DNA of 64,000 bases from Symbiodinium natans (taxonomy: Eukaryota; Sar; Dinophyceae; Suessiales; Symbiodiniaceae), in assembly GCA_905221605.1 (NCBI GenBank), contig CAJNDS010000257.1, forward strand, positions 62,001 through 126,000, given 5' to 3'. Shown here piece by piece: positions 41,432 to 49,913 of this stretch (position 1 is its first letter; every line of letters starts with the position of its first letter). The notes under the pieces are model-generated. The model saw nothing but the letters and a program-made list of their open reading frames with translations, ran no database searches and was not told where the DNA came from. The position numbers and the translations under genes were made by a program.

Positions 41432-42439
41432 ATGGCTCGCTTCCGCAACTATTCGCGCTCTCGGTCGCCAGTGGTTCGCCGTCATACTAGGGCTCAGGAG
41501 TTTGACAGTCCCCACGGGCATGGTCGCAAGGAGCATTCCCTTGACCTTCCCCACAGCTTCCAGTCGGACAGCAAGTTCCTCGACCGCAACTCCCTCTTCG
41601 GCCGCCAATTCTACCGCAACGTTTGCTCTACACCATGGTCGCAGCAAACTGGTTTGGCAAATCGGCCCGTGGACTCCGTGAGGGTTCACGAGTTGTGCTA
41701 TTTGGGGTGGGAGAACCACAACCTCCGGGCATTGTCCGCAGGGGCTTTCGTGAGTGTCGTGTTCGCAAGGTCAGTCCGCGAAGCCCAAGTTGCAGATTCG
41801 CTTCTTCGTTTGTGTCGTACCGAGCACTTTGACGTCGAAGGTGCAGCGTTCAACCGGTGGTTTCAAAAGTATGGGGAGAAGCCAACCGACAAGGACACCA
41901 AAAACAAAGCCGTTCAGGAGTTGGCCAGTGAAGCTTTGGGCGCACTTCGTCAGTATCAAGTCTCCGCCGCATCAGCGTCAGAGTCCCGTGAACTCGAGGA
42001 ACTTCGTAAGAAGGTGAAGGAGCTTGAAGATGAGAAGGCCACGAACAAGAGGAGGTCTCGTTCCAAGTCCCCCGTGCTCCCAGCGCGCAAGCGGCTACAA
42101 AAAGGAGCCCCTCCTCCCTCGTTGCCTGTTGACGGCGTGAGCTCGTCGCCTTTGCTGACAATCGACTCAAGTGTGAAGCCACTTCGCGACTCCTACCCCT
42201 CCACTGTTACCCCGCAGGGTGTCAGCGCGTGGATTCGAAAGTTGCCCAAGAAGTTGGAGGCTCCCGTCCAGAAGGCCATCAAAGAAGCTGAACAAGTGTT
42301 CAAGGAGCTGTCTGAGTCGCAAGTTGCAAGCCTCCCGGATGTTGCGGCGGGTTGGGGACTGAGTGTGAAACAAGCGGGAACAGCAAAGGAAAAGGAGCTG
42401 GTCCGCATTATTGCGGCAGCATACGCCCTTTCCCGCTGA
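41432..42439 (+). CDS. PLE ORF2, basic coiled-coil protein (ORF1p-like)
   Basis: ATG 41432 (MARFRNYSRSRSPVV) to TGA 42437-42439, 335 residues. Arg/Ser-rich N-terminus; central globular part (FNRWFQKYGEKPTDKDTKNK); a coiled coil SRELEELRKKVKELEDEKA near 41985-42045; a basic segment KRRSRSKSP like a nuclear signal or SR tail; and a helical C-terminus ending ALSR. Coiled coil plus basic region is typical of nucleic-acid-binding ORF1 proteins of non-LTR elements. It is in the same frame as the following endonuclease-RT ORF, with only this UGA between. Confidence 0.65.
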   Translation: MARFRNYSRSRSPVVRRHTRAQEFDSPHGHGRKEHSLDLPHSFQSDSKFLDRNSLFGRQFYRNVCSTPWSQQTGLANRPVDSVRVHELCYLGWENHNLRALSAGAFVSVVFARSVREAQVADSLLRLCRTEHFDVEGAAFNRWFQKYGEKPTDKDTKNKAVQELASEALGALRQYQVSAASASESRELEELRKKVKELEDEKATNKRRSRSKSPVLPARKRLQKGAPPPSLPVDGVSSSPLLTIDSSVKPLRDSYPSTVTPQGVSAWIRKLPKKLEAPVQKAIKEAEQVFKELSESQVASLPDVAAGWGLSVKQAGTAKEKELVRIIAAAYALSR

Positions 42440-45154
42440 CCTCCCAGTTCATACAAACAGTTTTCCATTTTAACCGATCTTTGCAAGGTGCTGCAGTGCG
42501 CTTTGCTTTTTCCTAAGCAAGCAGTCAAACGAGCTGCCTTGTACGTGGCTGGATGTGTGTGGCTCACTCTCTTGTTTGGTGCCGAAAGACTTTCATTCAA
42601 AGCGGCTGAGTGGAAGAGAAGGTTGCAACGCCATAATGTCTCACCGCAGACGTATACCTGGAATCATTTCAATCACAGCGCTGTTGTATACGTTCGTGTG
42701 CCTGGAGTGTCAAGTTGTTGCTCGCGGCGCCGTTTTTCCTTTGGTTCGGCTATGTTTTACGTAGGTTCCACGCGGGTCGGGCTCTTCAACAGAGAGTATG
42801 CTCGGATCCGTAAGCACAACCAGTTGTTTCGTTCCTCGTTTGTCCAAGCTGAGCCTGCTGTAAAATGGTGGTTTTCTTGTGAGAACTTCTTCGATTTTGT
42901 GCCGATTGTATTGGCTGCTGGAAGCTCTTATGCGCATGTGTGGACGTTGGAGCACTTGTTTGTGCAAAACTGGCGTCCTCCTCTAAACTACCCTTTCTCC
43001 AATCGCTTGGTCTTCAAAGGGGACCGTGTAACTTACCAGCAGGTTGCTCAAAAACATGCCGGCGCAGCTCATCGGTGTGGCAAGAGGTTATTTTTAAAAT
43101 TGAGACGCCGATCAAAAACGATGCAAAAAATGGTTACCGAATTCGGCCCCAAGGAAGGCGCAAATCGCAATCTGTCCCGCTCAACCGCATGGTCAATGTT
43201 GTTCCTGCTCTCACAGTTGGATGGACAAGGCTGGCAGATGCAGAAGCTGCTTGCAGCGGAAAATACGAGTCATCTTCATCTGTATGCGCTTGACAGACTG
43301 GCAAGTTGCTTGGAGGAACCGTACCGAGGTGTTGCAAAAAAGCGTCTAAAGTCGGTTCTTGAACGCCGTGGACTGGCTGTGCCGAGGGCTGCCAAACCAT
43401 TGACATTGCCGTTGCTCGCCAACAAGTTCTTCAAGAAAAATGTTGAAAAGTGGTTGGTGGGAGTACGCAAGAAGTATGCAGATCAAGCCTTGCCATTTCA
43501 TCTTCCAACGAAGCAGGTGGTGGAAAAACGGCATTGTTCTGTTGGAGAAAAGCTGTTCAATTTCAGACTGTGGTTAAAAAAGTTCGCGCAGTTCCCCTGC
43601 ACGGATTTTTGTCAATGTCAACTTGTGTTGCAAAAGCATCCACAGTTGCAGTGCGTTGAGGGGCATGTCGCGTCGCCGGCGTCGCTGTTGTCAGTGTCAA
43701 GACACTTGAAGCGACTTCTTGCGTCGTCGGCGGGTTGTTGTTTTTTCCCCCGTGTCAAGCGGTATAGGGAAATGTCTGTGCAGGAAGTTCGCGCGTGGGC
43801 AGGGCATCACCATCTTCCCATTGAGCAAGTTGTTGATGAGTGGCTTTGGTTTGTGGAAGGTGAGTTTCCCGAGCATGTCAAGGCAGTGTCCGGCAGGTTC
43901 TCTATCGCTGAAGTCCTACGGGCTGCGCAGGAGATGCGCAACCTTGTAGTGCATTCACGCGACCACGCGTACAACCAGATCATGTTATTCTGTCCAGAGC
44001 TGTACAAATCAGGTATCTTGAACACGTTTGAAGACGCAGATGTGTATGGTGAGCTCGCCGGACACCCTCATGCTATTGCCTCCTCAGCCTTCCAGGCCAT
44101 ACCCGATTCGTTGAAGAAACGGTATGCGTGGGGCATAAAGGAGACCTTTCTGTTGCCAAAGGCTTACTGCTTTCTGAAGCAAAAAAAGTCTTTCAAAAAA
44201 GCTCGGTCGATCATCAATTTCCGCGGGTCGTGTTTGAGCAAGTTGTGCAAGGTCATCGCCTGCGTGTTGAATGAAGTTTGCCAAGTTGCCTTTCCCGAAA
44301 ACTTTGGTAGGCTGAAGTTGCATGAGGTGTGGGCTTCGCTACACGCTTTCTTGGACCGGACGTCCCACTCTGATGCGCAAGAATATGTCACGGTCAACGA
44401 TGACCTGACTGGCTTTTTTAATTCCATTCCGATCTCGCGCTTAAATCGTGCTTGTGAGATTGCCTTGAACCGGTTCTTTGAGAACAAGCAAGCTGGAGGT
44501 AAGTGTCGCAGTGACTTTTGGTTCACGGTTGATGAAACATCGCCATCTTCTTATGGCCGAGTCCTACGTGGAAAGCCGATGAAAAACCGACCATCCACGT
44601 GCCGAAAAGTTTTCCAGGGTGACGTCCTCAAAATTGTTCAGTTGTCCTTTTCCTTTGCGTCGTTTACTGTTTTGGGCCGGACGTTCTCGCAAAAACGAGG
44701 CAGTCCAATTGGCAACCAGTTGTCACCAAGTTTGTGTAACTTGGCTGTCTGCTTGGAAGAGGATTGTTGGGTGCGGGGATTGAGGCAGTGTTGGGCATCT
44801 GACCAGCTTGCATGTTGGTTCCTCCGATACGTCGACAACAGGTATTTGCTTTTTCCGCGGTGCTTCTTGCGGAGACCAGCTTTCTCAGCGCTGGTCGACC
44901 CCACCTTTTATGGTCCACCTGTTGTGTTGGAGGCTTGTGAGATTGAAGAACTGTTGGGTTGCCGTGTGTCTGTGTACGACCGTCGTGTAGATTTCCATGT
45001 TCCCAACGAAGCTTGGAAGTATCGGGTCCCGCAAAGCGCTGGATCTGCAAATGCAAATCTGGCTAGTTTTCGGGCGCGTGTTTTGATCAGATGTGCCCGG
45101 TCAAATTCGTGCCCTTTCCCAGAAATATTTGAGTCTAGGTTTTCTGCGCAATGA
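42440..45154 (+). CDS. GIY-YIG endonuclease-reverse transcriptase (Penelope-like, permuted order)
   Basis: Open from the codon after UGA 42437 to TGA 45152. There is no in-frame ATG before 42752, which already lies inside the nuclease, so translation probably enters from ORF2 (UGA readthrough) or a non-AUG start. Order: GIY-YIG nuclease with VVYVRVPG (about 42683), FYVGST (42755), REYARIRKHN and LEHLFVQNWRPPLN (catalytic Glu and terminal Asn, about 42945-42990); a linker with CTDFCQC (CxC, 43598-43618); RT motif KARSIINFRG; motif A TVNDDLTGFF (about 44390); motif B QKRGSPIGNQLSPSL (44690); motif C YVDN at 44828-44839; then a thumb with LEACEIEELLG. PLE RTs are sister to telomerase RTs. The YVDN in place of YxDD is notable but may be normal for this clade. 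Confidence 0.88.
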   Translation, partial: PPSSYKQFSILTDLCKVLQCALLFPKQAVKRAALYVAGCVWLTLLFGAERLSFKAAEWKRRLQRHNVSPQTYTWNHFNHSAVVYVRVPGVSSCCSRRRFSFGSAMFYVGSTRVGLFNREYARIRKHNQLFRSSFVQAEPAVKWWFSCENFFDFVPIVLAAGSSYAHVWTLEHLFVQNWRPPLNYPFSNRLVFKGDRVTYQQVAQKHAGAAHRCGKRLFLKLRRRSKTMQKMVTEFGPKEGANRNLSRSTAWSMLFLLSQLDGQGWQMQKLLAAENTSHLHLYALDRLASCLEEPYRGVAKKRLKSVLERRGLAVPRAAKPLTLPLLANKFFKKNVEKWLVGVRKKYADQALPFHLPTKQVVEKRHCSVGEKLFNFRLWLKKFAQFPCTDFCQCQLVLQKHPQLQCVEGHVASPASLLSVSRHLKRLLASSAGCCFFPRVKRYREMSVQEVRAWAGHHHLPIEQVVDEWLWFVEGEFPEHVKAVSGRFSIAEVLRAAQEMRNLVVHSRDHAYNQIMLFCPELYKSGILNTFEDADVYGELAGHPHAIASSAFQAIPDSLKKRYAWGIKETFLLPKAYCFLKQKKSFKKARSIINFRGSCLSKLCKVIACVLNEVCQVAFPENFGRLKLHEVWASLHAFLDRTSHSDAQEYVTVNDDLTGFFNSIPISRLNRACEIALNRFFENKQAGGKCRSDFWFTVDETSPSSYGRVLRGKPMKNRPSTCRKVFQGDVLKIVQLSFSFASFTVLGRTFSQKRGSPIGNQLSPSLCNLAVCLEEDCWVRGLRQCWASDQLACWFLRYVDNRYLLFPRCFLRRPAFSALVDPTFYGPPVVLEACEIEELLGCRVSVYDRRVDFHVPNEAWKYRVPQSAGSANANLASFRARVLIRCARSNSCPFPEIFESRFSAQ

Positions 45155-45363
45155 GTTGTGCCAAGCGCTTCCAGCAAAAGCCAAACGATTCCGCAACGTT
45201 CTCTAAACAGTTTGCAGCAGGCTTCATTCTCGACTGTCTTGTTAGAGGTGCTCTCACTCAATCGGCATGGATGCTCCAGATGGCTGTTCAAAAAAGGCTC
45301 GGCTCCGCAGCTGCAGGGAGGATGTCCGTGAGATTTGCCACACCGGTCCATGGAACGGGCCGG

Positions 45364-45663
45364 GTGTGTGTGTGCACAAAACCCTGTTGGACCAAGGGTC
45401 GGAGCAAATCACATCAGTCGTTTTGAATTCATTTAAGATGTACGCAGGGGGCCGCTCCACCCACTGTTAGGGGGCGGCCAACGAAGAGCCTAACAGTGTG
45501 GTGCTGAAAACGTACCTGCAAATTCGAGCGTGCTTGGGCTTGGCAGAGCAGCTGGCAGCTCATAAACTGGGAGTGTGCTTGGGCTTAGCATAGCAGCTGG
45601 CAGCTCCACCATGGACGATATTTCTGCCTTCCCCTACATGTGTAGGGAGATCCCGAAGTGTGT
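45364..45663 (+). repeat. Right pseudo-LTR (300 bp)
   Basis: Identical to 39201-39500. Its TG-rich end merges with the downstream microsatellite. It lies 210 bases after the RT stop. Confidence 0.93.
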
Positions 45664-45832
45664 GTGTGTGTGTGTGTCTGTGTGTCTGTGTGTTTGTGTT
45701 CGTTTGTGCTTGTTCTTGTTCTTGTGCTTGTGCTTGCGCTTGCGCTTGTGTTTGTGTCTGTGTCTGTGTCCGTGTCTGTGCTTGTGTTTGTGTTTGTTTG
45801 TGCGTGGGTGTGTGTGTGTGTGTGTGTTTTTT

Positions 45833-45867
<35 letters not shown>
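45656..45867. repeat. Long G/T-rich microsatellite, right flank of PLE
   Basis: TG repeats with CTTGTG and TTTGTG variants, a T10 run and a final (TG)n block. Long frames across it encode only Cys-Val-type repeats and are not genes. Confidence 0.9.
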
Positions 45868-45872
<5 letters not shown>

Positions 45873-45884
45873 TCTCTCCTCCCC

Positions 45885-46031
45885 CGTGTGCCCGCCTTTG
45901 AGGGCATTGCCCACGCGCCGCAGCCTGACAACTTCCGTGTCACGCTACGCAATGTTCTCCTCAAGTTGAGCCGCTCTGTTCATGAGCTCATTGAGCTCCC
46001 TAGCTTCCTTCGATCCGAATCATCTGCCTAA
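45885..46031 (+). other. Short coding-like stretch after the microsatellite
   Basis: The frame reads VPAFEGIAHAPQPDNFRV and then two amphipathic helices up to the stop at 46029-46031. It may be the 3' end of a gene or element disrupted by the repeat. No family recognised. Confidence 0.25.
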
Positions 46032-47138
46032 ACCGGCCAGATCAGCGGTGGCAGCCTGCGGCGTGCCGACCGACACACCAGCCGCTGGGTACCGTGGCCA
46101 CCCCGGCAGAGTGGTACCGGATGGTATGGCAAGCTCTGCTCCACGGACTGTGCACTCTGCGCCTCAGCGCTTGCAGGACTCGCAGGTGGTGGCTCCGCCA
46201 GACCAGCGGTACTGGACCCGCCTCCTCTGCTCTGCCTGTCAATGCCCCATCATCTACATTCTCGGCTTGCCGAGCTTGGTCAGCTGGAAGTTCTCGTGTC
46301 GGTTGCTGCTCTGTCGCCTGCGCTGCAGGCCTTATCCCCAAGTTTCAGCTTGCTTCTGTGCAACACAACAGCAATTCCCACCAGTCGGTCATTCACCCTG
46401 GCGTTGTTGTAGCTTGATTCGGTGCATCATGCCCAGCTGAAACCTTCAGGTGAGTCGCAAAGGATGTGCCTTTTGTTCCGTTCCCTGCAAGGTCTCTATT
46501 GCTGACGGCATGCCTGTCGGGGCTGTGGTTGTGGCGTTCTATTTTGAACTTTCGCCTGCCGTCTTTCCTTGGCGGAGGGTGATGCCTTGCTCCGTTTCCA
46601 GTGCGTGCACATCGTCCACTTCAGCGAGCGCCTCGTCTGCACGAGGGACGTTGCCCCGAGCGCAAGTGTCAACTTGGGGGCCACTTCTGCTGCCTTGCTC
46701 GTTTTGTGTATTCTCTCGTGCCAGCGCAATATAGAAAGGAGCATCGCCTGACGCTGCACTTTTTTTGGTTGTTGGTTTCTTTCTTGCTCTCGGAGGGTTG
46801 GGTTTCGTGCTCTTCTGAAGCTGCTTCTGAAGCTGTTAAATTTGTTGGGTTGGTGGTAGGTGGGGGTCCGTGGGGTGGAGGCTGTACTTGACAGGTCTAT
46901 CTGAGCAACTTGCGGAGGCACTCCTTGGAAGGGTTTGTGATATTTGTCCTATGTTCGTGAAGCTGGCACCCGTAGGGCTCAGCCGCCTTTCAGAACACAA
47001 AGTGTGTGTGTGTGTGCGCCACCTAGAATCAGTATTTCAAAGTTCATCAGGATAAAGATGCTATCATATTCTGGCCCTTGAAAGATGACGCGGGAATCGA
47101 AACTGGGGTGTTTTTTTTCGGCTTAGAATCGGACTTTC

Positions 47139-48210
47139 TTGTTCCCCAAGGGGTTGCAGAACCTGGTCCTTGGCGACCCTGCATGGTTTCTCTGTGACTT
47201 CAGGCGGCCTCAATCCGTGCAGCGACTTGTCGCCGACTGCTTCGGACATGGCCAGGATGCAACTCATGTCATTTTCCATCATTCTCCCCCTAGCCGGGAA
47301 TGGCTGTGTCTGGAGGAGGCCCCGTGGACGATTTCCGTTGTGTAGTGGGCGGCCTCAGCGGCTTCGATTGTTTGGAGGCTTTGGTGAAAGCTAAGGCTGG
47401 GTCCTTCTCACATGCCTACAAACGGGAATCCAAAATGTTAACATGCCTGTTAACATGCCCATCGGCCAGTCATGTCAGTGGCAAATAGCGGCCCACACCT
47501 GCCAGCCCCCTTTGCCGCAGGTCGCTGTTCGGAAGCTCACGCTTTTCGACCTCAACCCAATGCAACTGCTCTATGGCGAACTGATGCTGGAACTTGTGGG
47601 CTTGGCACCTTCTCGCGATGCCTTCCTCGCGCCCCTCGCCGGTACTACCCCAAAGCCGATGCAACAGCGAGATCCCATCACATTTTGCATAGGCTAATGT
47701 ACTTGGCTCACGGTCTCACGACAGGCAGCTAAGCAAAGAAGGCAATACTCCGACGCATTTTTTGGGTGAGTTGATGTGAGTTGTATCGGGGCTGTGGAGC
47801 GGCGAGTATACAACTGTGCAATCAACAGCGCTATATTTGTTGCATACTTGTCCCATACTTGTTCCGTGCTTGTTCCGTGCTTGTTCCATACTTGTTCCAC
47901 TGCTTAAATTTCTCCTTGGTATGCTGGCTCCCCTGCTCGCCGTTCTTTCCCCCCCTGGTGACACCATGAGGCACCTTCCTGTTTTACGGGTTTTGTGCCG
48001 AGAGGGTGGTCCTTGGGGTTGCCTTGGCAGCCTCCACCCGGTGCTCTGCCGTCGAGTATCGTCCTCCTTGTCAACCGCCTTCTACAAGTCCTTGCAATGC
48101 AGAATGCTTCTGCCTTTGATTTACTTAGACTCTTTTTTCTCACGCAGCTCCTGGAAATAGCTCCAGGAGTCAGCATTGAGCGGCAGAGAAAGGCATGGCC
48201 CTATGAGTGA
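47139..48210 (+). other. Cluster of coding-like stretches, possibly exons
   Basis: Three separate frames read like protein: 47139-47345 (RRPQSVQRLVADCFGHGQD), 47443-47697 (RKLTLFDLNPMQLLYGELML) and 47995-48210 (LLRLFFLTQLLEIAPGVSIE). Splice sites cannot be fixed by eye. They may be exons of one gene or chance frames. A tandem repeat of the 11-base unit ACTTGTTCCRT lies between them at 47844-47899. Confidence 0.2.
47844..47899. repeat. 11-bp tandem repeat, five copies
   Basis: CATACTTGTTC and CGTGCTTGTTC units in a row. Confidence 0.85.
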
Positions 48211-48314
48211 TGTCATATGCCATCAGCTCCCGGGGTGTGCGGCTGTCAGCAAGACATAGCAAGACATAGCAACACCAGGCATTCAAGTCAACACAAGCAT
48301 CAAAGGAAGCTTCC

Positions 48315-49112
48315 GGAGCCTATAAAAAGCGTGCCCCTATCACATAAGATCGGGTCCCTTGGGTAAGGAGAGTATGTAAGTTTAGGTGTTTTTCAAGGAG
48401 AGGCTATGTAAGATCAGGTCGTGTGGGTAAGGAGAGTACGTAACCTTTGGTGTTTTTCAGGGAGAGGCTAAGAGCAGGCTGCCTGACTTCTAAGTTCTGG
48501 TGTTTTTGGCAGATGTTGCATGGGTCTCCTGCACAGGTTTGTGCGGGCTTCAACACGGGCCTCCTCCGGGGACCCTTGGCAACTTGCGGGCTGCTTACGT
48601 GCCACTTACGTGCCACTTACCACTTACGCGCCACTTACGGCCACTTACGTGCCGCTTACATGCCACTTACATGCCGCTTACGTGCCGCTCAGGCCCCTTG
48701 CGAACTTACGGGCCCCTCATGGGCCTTCGCGCCACTTACAAGCCTATATAGAGCCATTCGCGAGCCACTTACGGGCCTCTGGCTGCTTCGAGCCTTCTGC
48801 GGGCCTGGTCTTGGAGTTCGAGCGACGAGAGCTTGCGTGACGAATGCTGCGCCCGTTCGACTGACAAAAAAACGGGGCCCTGACTAACCCTGGATCGGGT
48901 TGAATTCTCACGAGAGCTTACTCAAAGACAGGGTCGACACAAAAACATGCTTACACAGGATAGCCGAGCCTCAGCCCTTTTTGACCTTACAAGCTTCTCA
49001 TTTGCTCTTCCCCGAGACATCCCCTCACATGTGCCTCACATGCCACTCACCAGCCACTCACCGACCCAACCGCAACCTCTTATATGATAGGGGCACGCTT
49101 TTTATAGGCTCC
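48315..49112. mobile_element. Candidate foldback/MITE-like element with 28-bp inverted ends
   Basis: 48315-48342 and 49085-49112 are perfect inverted repeats of 28 bases, beginning GGAGCCTATAAAAAGCG and ending CCCCTATCA on each inner side, with partial complementarity continuing inward. Between them lie a duplicated TAAGATCGGGT/GTAAGGAGAG block and a CACTTACGTGC repeat. No transposase and no clear target duplication (TTCC left, TTAC right). A non-autonomous DNA transposon or foldback element is the likely class. Confidence 0.5.
48587..48790. repeat. Irregular CACTTACGTGC tandem repeat
   Basis: More than ten CCACTTACGTGC or CCGCTTACATGC units, inside the foldback element. Confidence 0.85.
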
Positions 49113-49334
49113 TTACTGCACCCTTGAAAGCAGGATGGTTGTCCATATCTCGCAGAGCAAGCCCACTGAATACGTCAGGACATATGATATTACCACCTCT
49201 GATCTCAGGTCGCTTTTCGGGCGCTCGGAGCACAAGTTTGGGCGAGTGCTGGGAGTCCCTTTGCTGCCTATGCCAGTTGAGCCGGTTGGGCCGGTTGGGC
49301 CGGTTGAGCACCATCATGTGTCAAGGTTTCGAAC

Positions 49335-49553
49335 ATGATGGACTTTCTTGACCTGCCCGTGGACAGCTCACTCTTGTGCTCGATCTGGGCTTACCTTGAT
49401 GTTGCATCGCAGTCCCTACGCAAGTCGAGCCGTGCTGTGTTGCCCGTTCTTAGACACGCAGAACTTCGTAAGATCAGTCTGTTGAGTTGGAGCCGAAAGC
49501 CATCGAAAGCCCCATGCCGAGGATGCAGCTGCCGGAGAGATTGCGAGGCCTGA
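49335..49553 (+). other. Coding-like stretch with weak F-box similarity
   Basis: ATG 49335-type start, FLDLPVDSSLLCSIWAYLDV then SLRKSSRAV. The spacing of Leu-Pro, hydrophobics and Trp/Tyr-Leu recalls an F-box, but the rest is not supported. It may be one exon of a split gene; GT at 49575 follows a short alternative frame. Confidence 0.2.
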
Positions 49554-49913
49554 AGTGAGCAAGGGAATCGTCAGGTTAGTTTTTGTGTCATTTTCGGTGT
49601 CCATTTTCGGTGTCAAGCGCAAGGCTCCGTGGGAAGAGACAGGGGCTGCAAAGTGTGCAGAGTGCTGCCTCTGGGAGGACTCTATGCCACGGTGGTTGGG
49701 TGCATCTCCGAGCCAAGTGGCTGGCCCGTGGCTTGGCCATCCTTTGGGCCCCTCGGACTCGGAAGGGAGACGGAATCAGGATCGAAGAACTCGAAGAGGA
49801 GGGAGTCGGAAGGAACTGACAGAGCATGCTCCTCTTTTAACGAAAAAGGGTTTGAGTATCGGAGAGCAGCACGGACATGTTTTACGAATGTTTTCGAGAG
49901 ATCACATCAAGTG

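Larger units (their letters stand above)
39201..45663 (+). mobile_element. Penelope-like element with N-terminal GIY-YIG endonuclease and pseudo-LTRs (6.46 kb)
   Basis: Identical 300-bp direct repeats (pseudo-LTRs) bound three ORFs, the last of which joins an N-terminal GIY-YIG nuclease, a CxC linker and an RT. This architecture, together with microsatellite insertion and no hammerhead ribozyme, matches the published N-terminal-endonuclease PLE clade (Naiad/Chlamys type). Retroelements of this kind reverse-transcribe at a nicked target and often insert in tandem, which creates pseudo-LTRs. Identity of the repeats means a young insertion. Having two additional upstream ORFs is unusual for PLEs, which mostly have one ORF. 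Confidence 0.88.

Noticed and set aside
45560-45964. Long ORFs on both strands across the G/T microsatellite
   Set aside because: They encode only Cys-Val or Thr-His repeats from the dinucleotide tract.
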